A model generated the notes under the pieces. That model had not been told where the DNA came from. It was given only the letters and a program-made list of their open reading frames with translations, and did no database searches. The translations under genes and the position numbers were made by a program. From Carya illinoinensis (Eukaryota > Streptophyta > Magnoliopsida > Fagales > Juglandaceae): a stretch of DNA of 64,000 bases. Of the stretch, positions 1-12,598 are shown piece after piece. Where the stretch lies: contig NC_056752.1 in NCBI RefSeq assembly GCF_018687715.1, positions 51,988,653-52,052,652 on the forward strand, given 5' to 3'. Positions within the stretch are counted from its first letter, which is position 1; each line of letters opens with the position of its first letter.

Positions 1-666
1 ATTGTTTCTATGTACCTATTTGATTGGTAGGGAGAGACGGCCAGGTTAGAACTGTCAAAATTTAATTATTGTCTTTGTTTTATTTTTATTTCTGTCTCTC
101 CCTCAAGGGTTGATGCTATTCTTTCCTTCTGTATTCGAGTACATACCCGGTAATGGAAAGATGGACTTTTTGGTTTCAGAGGCACCAAAAAAAGAAGAGT
201 TCAAGGATGTCAACATCCCGACATGGTCTGTAGTGTCAAATTCTTTGATGTGGAGTTCCCTTTTTTTTATTTTTATTTTTTTTTTTCTGGAGATTCCCAT
301 GAATAAATCTTATGGGAGAGAGAAGCAGCACCGTGAATCGATATAATTTGTTTAATTTTTCATTTTCGTAACTAGTGTGATTTTGATGTAAGCTTAACTT
401 GAGAAGCTTTAGTTTGGGAAAGAGTATATGCCATATTCATGAATGGGACCAGTAGTTCACTTGGTTTTTCCCCAGCTGAACAACTAGAGAAGATACTTTA
501 CAAAGGATATTCATGCGTCCACACACACACACACACACCCCGCACAGAGGAGATCCATCTATATGTGTTTTTAGATAGATAAAATAACTTTTCATTGCCC
601 TAATGAGAATGAAAGATCTGTAAGTTGAAGATATGCTTTCTCATTCCCTGTTTCATTTGGTTGCAG
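1..666. other. Non-coding lead-in, probably intron of the thioesterase gene
   Basis: No exon of a recognised protein is visible here. The next coding exon (from 667) begins in the middle of a codon, so the upstream exon that should carry the conserved HGLGDNG oxyanion motif lies left of the window and this stretch is most simply intron. It contains an (AC)n run near 520-538 and T-rich tracts. An open frame at 110-346 is discussed among the rejected items. Confidence 0.5.
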
Positions 667-2991
667 TGCTTCCCAGCTCTTAGAATCCCTTCCTCTTCCG
701 AATGTAAGGACATTATTTATGAACTTACTAAGCCTGTACATACTCTTTTCCATGCATGTATTACTTCCTTCTTATCATAATTAAGTTTTCTTCTCCATAA
801 GTAGCTTAGGCTTCTGCTAAAATTCTGTGACACAGATTAAATGGATCTGCCCAACTGCACCCACACGTCCCGTTACATTGCTTGGTGGTTTTCCTTGCAC
901 TGCATGTAAGGATCTATCAACTTTTGTAATCTGTTTTGGAATCATAAAATCTCAAGTATAAATAGGACAGCATTTATTATCATGTTTTGATCATCAGTAT
1001 TGCTTATGCCATTCGTCTCAGGGTTTGATGCGGGAGAGCTTTCAGAAGATGGTTCAGATGATTGGGAAGCTTTAGATGCTTCAGCAGCACATATTGCAAA
1101 CTTGTTGTTAACAGAGCCAGCTGATGGTACTTTAAAGGCTAAATAACTTTCAAAATAACTACCTCGCTAAAATAATAATAAAAAAAAAATCTTTATTTTA
1201 TCATTTTTAATTTGTTATAAAGTTCCACAACCTCTATGAAATTATTTCAGAACCAAGAAAACCAATGTTTCACCTCAATTAAAAAAAGTTTTTAGACAAT
1301 ATCTAAACGTCAGTCTTGCAATAATCGATCCAGTTATTGACAATTTTATGATCATACTACTTTGTTTGACAGTTAAGGTTGGTGTTGGAGGCTTCAGTAT
1401 GGGTGCTGCAATGGCCCTTTACTCTGCAACTTGCTATGCTCTAGGGAGATATGGAAACGGTAACCCATATCCTGTCAACCTAAGGGCAATTATTGGACTA
1501 AGCGGATGGCTTCCAGGGGGAAGGTACAAATTCGTTTGGAACATTCTTTCTCAGACAAAACCAGATATTCATTGTCTTCTTTATGTTGGAAATGATTAGC
1601 ACTATCCTGTGTAGTAAACCATGTTCCAAGTAGGGGGTTGTTGATTTGAGAAATTATTACAATATAAAAGCATCTGATATTCGTGTCATTCCAGCGGTTT
1701 CTATATGATTTTCATTTATACTTCAAGTTCTTTTCATTTTGATGGATCTTATCTAATGATCGTAACATCTGTGGTATATATGCATCTTAGTAGGCACCCA
1801 ATTAGCCATACGTTCTATGTAGAAAGTGCACAGAGCCAATACTTAAATAACTTTAAGAAAGGCAAGGGGGCAGGAGCATCTTTAAACAAGGCATGTACGT
1901 GATAGAGACACCAAATGAGAGAAAATAATTTGGGAATTTTCAAACCAATGTCTTGCTTATTTAGTTTGCACAAAGAAAAGTAAAAAAGAAGAAAAATTTT
2001 TGCTGTGTATGTATTATTGGTTTTCACCCTATCATTTTACAATGCAGGAGCTTAAGAAGCAAAATACAAAGTTCACATGAGGCTGCAAGGCGTGCTGCTG
2101 CCTTACCAATTTTACTATGTCATGGGACAGGTACGAGTCTGTCTCTCTGTGGGCTGTAGTAGTTTATGCTTCTTGATTTATACACTGTTTGATTAAAAAT
2201 AATATAATCATCAAAGATTTGGGTCTTAATGGGAGAACTTTAATCTACAGTAAGAGATGACAAGTCTTTCCTTCTTACCGTGACTTTTGATTTCTCCTTT
2301 CCCTTTAACTACTGTAGTCATAGGAAGCTCTCATCTAGACATTTATATGCGTTTGGGCAGGTGTATATGTGCATGTGAAACAAAATCAATCATCCTAAAG
2401 CTCAATCTAAAATTCCATTATCTGAATCACATTTGTTTATCGGATGTTGTGATGTGTAGCAGCTAACAATAATAAGTTGGTGACATTACCTGTTACTGTT
2501 AGGTAGAAGGATGTAATTTAATCCAGTCTTGATGCATTTCCAGATATCAGTTATAGAAATTCTTCTCGTGACTGTCATTCAAAGCTTAGGTTGCCCCTTG
2601 TAGTCAGGCTTCTCGATGGCAATATAATGATATAATCTGTTCTGCACACAAAAGAATTAGCTAGTTAAGTGGAGTATTCTGACTCTTTTATCTTCTTGTA
2701 GGCGATGATGCTGTCCTCTATAAATATGGGGAAAAATCAGCCCAATCCTTAAGTTCAGCAGGATTTCAACACCTTGCATTCAAATCCTATGAGGGGTAAA
2801 CTATTGATTTTGTTTCCATTAGTGAGATATGGACTCACAATAACAAGATGAAATTGGAAAGAAGCATCTCTTAGCTTTTGGTTTGGCTTTGCAGGCTTGG
2901 TCATTACACAGTACCTGCAGAGATGGACGAAATCTGCCATTGGCTGACCCCAAAACTGGCGCTCGAAGGGACTCGCTCGATGCGGAACTAG
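667..2991 (+). CDS. Acyl-protein thioesterase / carboxylesterase, 5'-partial
   Basis: Serine hydrolase of the acyl-protein thioesterase (lysophospholipase-like) family, which removes palmitoyl or acetyl groups from proteins or small substrates, usually in the cytosol. Coding exons by splice sites and phase: 667-703, 836-905, 1022-1126, 1373-1523, 2048-2130, 2702-2795, 2895-2991; about 211 residues plus the stop are in the window. Visible motifs: ICPTAPTRPVTLLGG; the nucleophile elbow GGFSMGAA (catalytic Ser); HGTGDDAV (catalytic Asp); GLGHYTVP (catalytic His). All three members of the triad are therefore present. The N-terminal exon with the start codon and HGLGDNG loop is outside the window. 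The sequence resembles the Arabidopsis SOBER1/TIPSY1-like group, but paralogue assignment is an inference. No frameshift is seen. Confidence 0.9.
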
Positions 2992-3534
2992 TGTTGGAGC
3001 TAGTGATCAGTATGAGGAATAAAATTTTGAAAGGCGAACAGGTTTGAGTGCACTGTGTACGAGTACTAGGTAGTACAACATAGTATTATGGAGCATGGGG
3101 TATATTGGTATAGTTAAGATAAATAATCTCTCTCATTCCTTAGCCTCCTCTTGTCCTAAATGAAAAAGTTTGGATGTACCTCACTAGTTTCATTCTAGTT
3201 TCTTTTGCTTTTCATATCAAGCAATTCTCTTTTGTATGCTGCACATATTAAGCAAACCAAAACCGCACCTATATCTCATACAGATGACAAAACGTGACAG
3301 AACAGAAACCTACCAATTTGTTTGACTGTAATGCTGATGCTTCTCCGCCGAAGCTCAAATTTCAAGTCATGCAGTAAGCTAATTACTTGGATTTTAAATT
3401 TTAATGAATGATTTGAACTAACCAACCACCTTCATGTAGTTTTCCGTGAGGATTTTGAACTGAGAAAAATGGTCCTTGCCGTGCATCATATTAATATTGA
3501 TGTGCAATAATTTCACGTTGTTGACTTTTATTTC

Positions 3535-3712
3535 GAGTTTTGTTATTCATCATCCACACGCACCATACTTAATTTTATTTTTTTATAGTTTTATTTTTTT
3601 AAAATTAATTAAATTCTTTTACTCATTATCCATATACCATATTTGCTAAGAAAATAAAAATAAAAATATATAGTATGGCATATGAGGATGACAAATAGAA
3701 TTTCTCTTTGAG
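3535..3712. repeat. MITE-like short inverted-repeat element, family 1
   Basis: The ends are imperfect inverted repeats: the left end reads GTTATTCATCATCCACACG and the right end is its approximate complement (GAGGATGACAAATAGAATTT). A second member lies at 32016-32215 with the same end sequences and AT-rich middle. It has no coding capacity. Class and target duplication were not determined. Confidence 0.55.
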
Positions 3713-3853
3713 ATTAGATGGTAGTTCACCGTTCACCTATCTTCCTGATTTCTGAAGTTTACAATTACCATTTAATAAGTTCAACTACTTACAAACCAGA
3801 GTATAAATATAATACTTGTAAAACCCATTACACGGAAAGCTTTAGCATCACAA

Positions 3854-4022
3854 TTTTGCTACATACAAGTAAAATCATATACTAATATACGTACTAATAT
3901 TGATTTTTTCATATTCAAAATTTAAATTAATAATATTTTCAATAAAATCTACTTTTTGACCAATCATATTATATTTGTGCACATATTACTGCGCAGTTAT
4001 GCTTACAACTAGATTTTTCCTT
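3854..4022. repeat. Single-arm copy of the TTTTGCTACATAC repeat
   Basis: Starts TTTTGCTACATAC, runs through AAATTTAAATTAATA and TTTTCAATAAAATCTACTTT, and ends near GCTTACAACTAGATTTTTC. The same sequence forms each arm of the foldback element at 57189-57515. Here only one arm is seen, so this is either half of a foldback or the basic unit of the family. Confidence 0.6.
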
Positions 4023-4537
4023 AGCATCAATAGTGTGTTAAATGCATCACTAAGCAAGCTTGCAAATATAATTTTTCTTTCTCGTTTTGTGTTTTCAAAT
4101 ACCAACACATGCTTTACAGCTCTAACTAATTTCTTAACATTACCAGACAATCTAATAATGCTTTAGAGCTCTAAAGCATTGATCAAAACTTGATTTAACA
4201 ACCTTTTACCAATAAACCAAAACTCTACAGACAAACTATACTCACAGAAATACCTGCGCCTAAATCTAACAAAGATGGTAATTACACGTGCCTCTATACC
4301 ATAGACGACCTTAGAAAGAGTAGACTAAAAAGGCTTAGAATTAGCACCGCCATTGGAATGAGGTTCCCTAGATTTCTTAGCAATTAAAAGCCCGTCTTCA
4401 GCTCTGCTTACGAAGTAGAAAGCAGGGTACCGCCCGATGCCTACATAATACGGTAAACAGGTTACAGATTTTGTCAATTGCATTACCAAGTCAACAAAAT
4501 ATCGATTGACTTACCCAACTCCATGGATTCATTCAAA

Positions 4538-7500
4538 TCAGTGATTAGCAGTACTGTCTGTATGATCATTTTTTAGCTTGCTTGACACCGTCTTGTATGG
4601 GGTAAGAGGAGGAAAAGAAGGCACAGCCTGCAAAATGAATTTGCGGCCACACCTCAAGCCCCGTGGGGAGCTTGACCTTTGTCCCTCTGCCCTGTGAGTG
4701 TTAGTAGTGTCCTTGAGTATCTCACGCATATCATTGTCCTCCATCATGTTACAGAGTGCAGAGTCAGAGGTGAGCTCATGGGGGCCATTGCTCCCACATA
4801 ACTTTGGTGTAAGAGTAACAGGGGAGTAGCGCCAATGTAGGGAAGCAGCTGATGACTGAATGTTACTTCCCAATTGCAATTGGGCTTGTGAAACTTCTGA
4901 GCAAGGATCAAGATTACGTATATGAGCAATTCCTTCCCATGATGTTGGCGAGAATTGCTTGCTACTCCCATTCTCTTCGCTTTCCGCAATGTGCAGCTTC
5001 TCATGAGACAGGTTATCACATCTCTCAGCTCTCCTGTAGTCTGTTTTTGCCGTTCCATTGCAATGGAAGGTTTAGTTATTTGTAACCATGGAAAAAAGAT
5101 AATGACCAGTAATATCCAACATATTAAAGCAATGCCCTTGAGAAATATTTTCATGCATCCGCGACATAGGTTAGTGCCAACCAACCAAAATGTATTGTCT
5201 CCAATTTGCTTGTCGATGAAAATGCAAATTTTTAATAGATGACAAAGATTGAACTAGTGCAGATGATTTTCACTTATCGCAAAAGTTGGATATCATATTG
5301 TATACATGTATTTCAAAAAAATAAAAGGTCAATTTTAACTGAGTCAACTAACTTATTAGCTGCTCACAGTAAGGATACCAAGAGACAATTAACTACTTGC
5401 TACTATCATCCTAGGTATTTTGGGCAGACAGATCTACTAATTCTTTGATTCCAGTTAGGTAAGAGGGATCTTGAACTAAGAAATAGAATCTAGAAGCTAA
5501 AAAAGGGAATGCTCAAATACAGTTCCTCATCCTACACGGTTTATCATTTCCTTTGCCAAGAGTATTAACTATCACCTTCAGCTATTGCTCTTGGAATGAG
5601 TGGATGATCCATCCTTTTTCCAATGTCATAGACAAAAAGCCTGAAGAGTTTTAACCACACTGGGTGGCCACCTCAGAGTTTTTTTAGTTACTCGTGGAAA
5701 TTTAAAAATGGAGCATTTCAGGTGTTGAATGATACTGCATTTGTGATGGAAAAACATGCTATTATATAACTTAGTTCACTAGAAGAAGCTAGAGAAAAGA
5801 GATTGGACGAAAATCTGACCTGACTTTATTCCAAATGAATTTTGACAACCGTCACATCGGCATCCATCAGAACATCCCACTTTAGCCTTGAAATAAAGCA
5901 AAATGTGTCCATTGAGAATTAAGGAAAAGAGCGCAAATTTACCTTGGTCCTAACCCAACTCTGTTATTCTGACATTTAACTCATTGATTAATGTTTCCAT
6001 TTCAAACAAAAAACGAAGACAATCAGCATGATATGAATTTCAGGAATGTCAGGGCAAGAGATTGTTATTTTGCTATTAAAAATAAAAAACTGCAAGTAAA
6101 CCATGTAAAATGAACCTGATAGCATTCACAATATTTTTTAAGACATTTTGACTTCTTGCAATTGCATCCTCTTTTGTGCCGGGCTGAAGATGGAGTAGTC
6201 CAGTTTCCTTCTTCCTGCAGTGTACTTCTGCTCAAAATATGTTTAATTGAATCACATTAAGGAACAAAACAGATAGTTGAACAAGTGTATACCGTAACAT
6301 TTGCTGGAGACTCAGTTGTTTGCTTAACAATCTTTGGAGCAAATGCAAGAGGATTGCGAGACTCAATCTGCTCCCGTGTACTAAGAACCAAGTCTTCATA
6401 TTCAGGTTTGTTAAAGCAGGTTTCGCATGCACAAGAACCCACGCAATAAATTCCAGCTGCAAAGCACTCGCAATAACTGCCAATGACAGAGTACGGCTGA
6501 ATCAAATTGCAACAGCAAATATGGTCTAAATGTGCCATTTTCAAATACATTTACTGTCAGCAAAATGTATAAAAGAACATATAACCACATTCACAAAAAA
6601 TGCATCCACTGGAAAGTAGAATTTCATAACACAAGATGAATGCCCCCTCTCATTCACTTACAGTTTCAAGCATTTGGACCTCTTACAATTACAATGTTTG
6701 CAGTCGCCACTCTCACTTTTGTTTGCAGTGCTCTTCCTGGATGCATCCCAAAAACTCAAGTTCGCCAACTGTAAAAAATTAGCGATTCATAAACTATATG
6801 ATGAAAGCATGCTGACCTTTTCCTTTTAGGGCTCATTTGGTTTAACTCGTCAATACTGTCAGCATTTTGTTGAGCGGAAACTCTCCCCTCACATGGAGCC
6901 ACCTGCAGCTCAATTTGTGTTAAAGGAGAATCACTTGGGGGATTCAGACTCTTAATAGGGTAGGAGGTAGAACTGGTTGCCACTCCAGCTTGACTTTCCT
7001 GCTGATCTAAATCAGCATGTGAAAACATTGTCCCAGCTATGGCTGAATTTGCAATATTATTTGGGTCCTTTACCAAATCATTGCTCCACTCAGGCACTGG
7101 CTTATCTTGTGAACTAAGGTTTGAGTTCTTACTTGTAAACACATCCGAGCCTGAAAGCATAGATCTGCCAATGCTATTTACATGCAAACCAATACCAGAT
7201 GGAAGGGGAGACAGTATTTCAGAGTTTCCAATATTTTGAGTGGATCTATCCACTTCAAGCGGGCAGCAAGATGCCTGGGAAGTTATGGACAGAGTACAGC
7301 CAGCTGCATCCCAACTGCTAGAGATTGGCGCCAGACTCTTCAAGTTTGTTATGCTAGCCTTTGGATTGGCAGTATTTCCAGTAGCTATACTCTTGCAGGC
7401 TAATGTGGCTTCAAAATGAAGATGTCTACGTGTACCACGACAATTATTGGCGCCCTACATTTTGATAAAGAGATTAGTCTACCGCATGAAAATATTGAAA

Positions 7501-9378
7501 GAAATGAAACATATAGACTACATTCCGGCTGTGCTAAACTTCTCTCGAAATATAATGAATTTTATATTAAAAATATGTTTCCAACAATACTTACCATTAT
7601 TTCATAGTTAGCTTCAGACATACACAATAAAAGAATTATTAACAAGCAACAATGCAAAGTAGAATGCTACCAAGTATTCTTTACAGTTCACATTTTTATA
7701 ACACAGCGTTTTTTGTGACTCTGTCAAAACAGATTAGTTGTACATCTTAATCAATATACTTTATAAAAGAGCAAAAGAAGAAGCATATAGCAAGAAATGC
7801 AAAGATGAATATGAGCTCAAGACGGAAAAACCCAAACCTATGCATGTATAGCTCACTGTCATTTCATTTTGTTGTTTAAAAAACATCGATTTTCAAAAAC
7901 TTAGTACATTATCTAGTGGAATGGTCTCAGGCTATCATGTGCAAGTGGGCAGATTTAAATATTGGGAACAGCCACTTAGGTAGGATTACTCAACCATCCA
8001 TGCACCACCTGTTAGTCTTTGATTGGCTAATGTGGATATTGATGTCACGTGTCAGCAAATCAGGAACTGACACGTGACTTGTTAATTTATAAATCGACGG
8101 AGGTACCTATTGGAGAGTTTCTTGAAGTTCAGTATCAGTTTTGCAAAAACTGAGAAGTTGAAAACTGAGGCCTCGAATTGCAAAAGGAAAAAGCTTCAAA
8201 CCAGTCAGTTGTAAATTTAATTTTGACACCAACCAATAGAAATCCGCCACATAGAATGTGTACAACCTAAAATTTACACCCCACACGTACATGATTTCAT
8301 TTTATTTTTCCATCTCTTCCCCCTCTCTCTCTGTCCACCCCACACCTAAAACCCAAAGTTTTGAATATCGTTTTGGTGACCATTTCGATTAAGGCACTGG
8401 AAAGAAATATTTCGTTACTGGTATGTTTCAGTGTACTGTTTCAGAATTAATTATATATTATATATAAATATTTATATGTATATATAAACTAACAACTAAT
8501 AAAATAAATATATATATGTAAATGTGCATCATGTATATGTATATACATATAGAAGAATTGAATATTTATAAAATGAATATATGTTGAAAAAAATCACAAA
8601 CTTGAGTTAAGACATAAAAATAAAGAAACAAAATAAAAGAATAGATAAATTATTAAAAATAAGGATATTTAAAAGAATAGAGAATGAGGGGACATATTTA
8701 AAGTTATAAAAAAATTAAAATTATATAAATATATTTATATTTTAGATCTAATTAAATACGGTTTGGATTTAAAATTTACAAAAATGCCATCTAAGTATAA
8801 ACAAATTACAAAAACAGCCCGAAACGGAATGGGGACTGAAACGTTCAATTCCAACTGCAATGACCAGAATTTGACCGAAATGGCCAAAACAGGACTAGAA
8901 TTTGAAGCGAAACGGAATGGGGTGGTAGAGTATACCGGACACTATACTGAAACGGAAAATTCCAGCCATTCCGGCCGGAACGGAACGAAATTCAAAACCT
9001 TGCTGCAACCCCCTCTCCGCAAGCGTGCTCTCTCTCTCTCTCTCTCTCTCAAGAAATTGCTTAAGATATTTTCGACCTTTTTTTTTTTCCCTGAAGCATC
9101 ACCAATACCGACTAGTGTTGCTCTTTGGAATCGCTATTCGAAAGTGGCCACTATCACTGCTGGATGGGATTTACTTGGGCTTGAATCCAACACCGTTGTC
9201 TCAATTAGAGATTAGTGGCAGCTGAGGAAAGTTACCTGCATGAACATTTAGCAAGAGTTTGGATCTTTAGTGAAGGTCTGACTGGTCACTTCATGCATGC
9301 CAAATTGATGTCCCCATTAAATCCTCAGACCTTGACCCAGAAGATTCCTTTACAGCATCCTAACGATGGGTAGGCTAG

Positions 9379-9441
<63 letters not shown>

Positions 9442-9921
9442 CAGAGCAACAGGTGCGGGGAAGAGAGAGAGGAAGAGTGAGTGAGAAAATAAAATAATGT
9501 GATCATCTGTATGTGGTTTATTATTTTCTTCAGTGCAACCAATAGTGGCACGGTCTAATACGTGAGTGTAAAAGAAAATTTGCCACCCGACCGGCTGGGA
9601 GCGTCTCTCATTGCAAAAACGTGAAAACTCAAGTACTGATTTTGCAATTAATCCAAATCTATGATTGGGGATGTGTGAAATGCATCAGTTAGATATGCTC
9701 CAGATTTTAAGTTTGACTCATAGAAGCAGAAACTGAAGAAAACAATAATTAAAGCATGCTTAGTTTGTACCTTAACAAATTCTTTCGGTAATGTTCTTGA
9801 ACCATCATCAAAATCTTCACAGGCTTCATTAATCTGCAAAGGTTCATGAAGTGATTGACAAGTGCCATCCACTTCATCCTGTTGTGCACCTTCAATCTGC
9901 AAATTTAACATTTAGGTTAAA

Positions 9922-9952
<31 letters not shown>

Positions 9953-11601
9953 CCCATGCCAACAATTACCTGAGCTGCATGTCTTTCACAATGTTGCACT
10001 CCCGAAACAGGATCGAGCTTCATATCAGCATCAACGATGTCCTTCGATTTTTCTGAGGTAAATCCTTTTAGGAAGTCATCAAACCTTTCATCATTCCTCA
10101 GATCAACTGAACTTTCAACCAATTTAAGAGGACTTAGATTCATATTCTTTTCAGCTGGATCACATGATGTAAGAGCTCTGTCCTCTCTATTACTATCAAC
10201 AGCATCATCAACCCTTTTTATGGTTCCTTTCAGACCAGCATAACCACCCTGTAACAACTGAGGCACTTCACCAGCTGATTGCAAGCCTAAATGGGTTGAA
10301 TTTGTAGAGTCCACCTCCATAGGATCTACCAGATATTCATCGATACACCCCGAGGGACTGCATAGCTGGCCTTCCTTCTCAAAGCTAGGAATGTGCACAA
10401 CATTCAACTGGGTATTAAAATTTTCATGAACAAACGAATCTGCTGCAGCTACATTATCTCTGTTGACACGAAGAAAGAACAATTGATAGAAAGAGGTCAG
10501 CGTGCTTGACCATGGAATGGAAAAAAGATAATGCATACAACCCCAAGTGACTGTCAAAAAGAAATAAGAACATTATGGAATCAAAGCAACTCACCTTTCC
10601 AGAAAACTGGTATCACGCTGCGGATCTATACGAGGTGATGTAAACACAGGTGGTGGGGTTGGCAAATTGGTTTCCGAAAATCTTTGTGTATAACGGACTG
10701 CCTTAACCGACTTTATTGGGGAAAGATTGCGAAGGTAATTGAAGAAAGGTGACTCCTACAGTTGAAATAAGAGAAAATAGACAAGTGAACACTTGATGCA
10801 ACATGTCACAGATCAAAAAAAAAAAAACCAACAGATCACACAGGTGGAGTAGGCCACTACCAAAGCAACTCCAAAACATACTTTTTTTAGCAATAAAACG
10901 AAGTATCCTAACCTTTTTTTAATGCATCCATATTCCATTAAAATGATATACCAAACATGGCCAAGCCAAACGGATGTATCCGATTCAGTTTGTGGGGTGC
11001 TTGTTTTTCCCAAAAAAACGCAAAACGTTGATTCATATGTGTCTTTTGCCATTGTTAAAAACTAGAAATAGGAATATATAGATAAATCTTCAAGCCCTAT
11101 ATAAATCTCCAAGTCCTAGTGCTAAATAACTTTAAACCTTTGAAAAAGTATCGTAATAAATTCCCCCAAATAAAGCAAATGCAAAGTTTGATTGTTAAGA
11201 AAGTGAACGTCTGGAATTCATCATCATTCATGCCCACGAACGAATTCTTCCATTAAAAACTATCCCAAGGGACCATCAAATTCGCTACGGTTGAACCTCC
11301 CCCGGGCGGCCCGAGGCCCAAAAAAGGAGAAAGAACTTGGAACAGAAAAAAAAAAGAATCAAAATTTATGCGATTTCATTTGCCTACATTTTCTTACAAA
11401 TAAAAAAGTTTGTAAACACGGCCGAGCACTACACTAAAGTTGGGAAACATAAGCGATCTGGCCCATCAGACAATCTACCAAAACGACAAACATGGAATGC
11501 AAAATCAGAGAACGAAACCAGAGGCTTACTTGCACTGGCGGAGAATCTGATGAAATCGGAGATGACGAGGCGGCGACCGGATTGCCCTCAGGAGAATCCA
11601 T
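4538..11601 (-). CDS. TSO1/TCX-type CXC-domain (CRC) transcription factor
   Basis: Plant homologue of LIN54/tesmin. These proteins bind CHR-like DNA through two cysteine-rich CXC motifs and act in DREAM-type complexes controlling cell-cycle and meristem genes in the nucleus. Exons in transcript order: 11601-11530, 10755-10595, 10459-9970, 9896-9771, 7454-6817, 6736-6662, 6476-6293, 6214-6116, 5886-5820, 5040-4538; phases join to 804 aa. Visible: N-terminal [18 protein letters not shown] typical of the family (about residues 26-43); [15 protein letters not shown] (about 284-298); first CXC with [19 protein letters not shown] (about 508-526); the [10 protein letters not shown] linker; second CXC with [17 protein letters not shown] (about 598-614) followed by [10 protein letters not shown]; and the conserved tail [17 protein letters not shown]. 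The acceptor before the first CXC (after 6736) was chosen because it keeps frame and matches family spacing. The large intron 7455-9770 carries a MULE-like insertion. Which paralogue (TSO1, SOL1, SOL2) cannot be decided here. Confidence 0.92.
8355..9000. mobile_element. Nested small DNA transposon inside the MULE-like element
   Basis: Terminal inverted repeats: the left end reads AGTTTTGAATATCGTTTTGG and the right end complements AGGTTTTGAATTTCGTTCCG. The right half is rich in CCGGAACGGAA-like motifs. A very AT-rich core (8440-8750) separates them. A clear target duplication was not found, so the boundaries are approximate. It must have inserted after the surrounding element if both readings are right. 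Confidence 0.5.
9380..9439. repeat. (GA)n microsatellite
   Basis: About 30 uninterrupted GA units inside the MULE-like element. It sits opposite the CT-rich tract near the other end of that element (about 8320), so it is probably an expansion of the element's own end sequence. Confidence 0.95.
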
Positions 11602-11760
11602 GTTCCACTTCTAAATCCCTCTACGTTTTCTCCACCGCATTTTGCTCTGCGGAGGGAGAAAGTAAATAGGTTTCAAACCTTAACGGAGCGGGAAACCGAC
11701 CTACTTACGTTGTAAGTTGTAAGTTGTAACACTTCAAATCACCGCCACGTGTCTCCTCTC
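11602..11760 (-). promoter_or_regulatory. Proximal promoter of the CXC gene with E2F and MSA-like sites
   Basis: Upstream of the start codon on the minus strand. At 11688-11695 the minus strand reads TTTCCCGC, which fits the E2F consensus WTTSSCSS. Six bases away (11682-11686) the plus strand has the AACGG core of the mitosis-specific activator element. A G-box-like CCACGTGTC lies near 11743-11751. Both cell-cycle motifs suit a DREAM-complex gene; their function is inferred, not shown. Confidence 0.45.
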
Positions 11761-12423
11761 TCACTGTTTTTTTTTTTTTTAAATGTTTGGTCTCTTTTTC
11801 ATGGGCCGAAAATGGCCGAATGGGTCCTGTTTTCGTAGGTTAGTTCCGAGTCCCACTCCCACTTTCTCGACAACCAAGCAGAGAATTTCCTACTAAGCAA
11901 GACTCGTACCTCATTTGGAAAGTGTCTTCGAAAGATGTCCTCCTCGTATCTTTTATTTTTCTTAAGCATCAACTAGTCCACGTGATGTTTAAGATGCAAA
12001 CCATGTTCAAAACCTTTTGAAAAATCGCTAAAAACCGAGGTTAAGTCGTAGTGGGCCTGGCCTGTATGTCTGGATCTGGTTTTGTTTTGGGTGGGTCATT
12101 CGTTGCTTGGGACTAAAGACCTGGCCTCGCTGGACAAGCCCTAGATAAACCCCGACTCCCAATAACTGTAACAACTTAAAGATTCACCTGCGTTTGGTTG
12201 CCGAGAAAATTAAAAGCTGATAAGTCTTCGACGGTTTTAATTTTATTGTTCATTATATCGCACTTGCATTTAAATTTTCTCGGAAACCAAATAGGACCAA
12301 GCTTTGAAGTTCCAAAAACTCTTAGGAGCCCCCCAACATGTTGACCACAAAAAAAATAATAATAATAATAAAATATTTGCTAATCTCACAGGTGGGTATC
12401 CACCGAGTCAGCGTTAGCGACCT
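11761..12423. other. Intergenic sequence
   Basis: No exon, repeat pair or RNA gene was recognised apart from a T tract near 11767 and a short (AAT)n run near 12353-12370. Confidence 0.5.
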
Positions 12424-12598
12424 CGTAAAGTCCCAAACGGTAACCCTCCCCGTCCATACTTCTTTCGATATATGCCATCCCCCCAGACGGCGTGTTCCTC
12501 CTCACCATCGGCCGAAATCGTAGCTCCTTCCTCATCAACCTCTATCGGCACGTCGTACTTCACCGAATATCCTTCAAGCATACAGTGAATGTCGTCGC
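12424..12598 (-). pseudogene. Possible unidentified coding fragment cut by an LTR insertion
   Basis: The minus-strand frame here is unusually protein-like, with segments such as YSVKYDVPIEVDEEGATISA and HAVWGDGIYRKKYGRGG before a stop. It is cut at 12598 by the LTR element; on the other side (from 15679) the minus strand offers a pyrimidine-rich acceptor-like CTCTCTCCCTAG a few codons away. I do not recognise the protein and see no further exons, so it may be a relic or chance. Confidence 0.2.

Larger units (their letters stand above)
2992..4537. other. 3' flank and intergenic sequence
   Basis: Lies between the convergent ends of the thioesterase and the CXC protein. The first 250 bases or so are probably the thioesterase 3' UTR. 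The remainder is AT-rich and holds two MITE-like segments listed separately. The part from about 4300 to 4537 is probably 3' UTR of the CXC gene. No coding exon was recognised. Confidence 0.6.
8186..9609. mobile_element. Non-autonomous MULE-like element with 9-bp target duplication
   Basis: Flanked by a perfect 9-bp direct repeat ATTGCAAAA (8177-8185 and 9610-9618), the duplication size typical of Mutator-like elements. Sequence inside both ends is inverted: the left end has GCTTCAAACCAGTCAGTTG, then ATTTACACCCCACACGTACATG and CT-rich sequence; the right end mirrors this with GA-rich sequence, GTGTAAAAGAAAATTTG and CCACCCGACCGGCTGGGAGC. The element at 16448-17264 has related ends. No transposase is visible. 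It sits in the large intron of the CXC protein gene. Confidence 0.8.

Noticed and set aside
110..346. Open frame beginning MMLFFPSVFEYIPGNGKM
   Set aside because: It follows an acceptor-like sequence and its first half looks protein-like, but it matches no family I recognise, ends in poly-Phe low complexity and does not join in phase to the thioesterase exon at 667.
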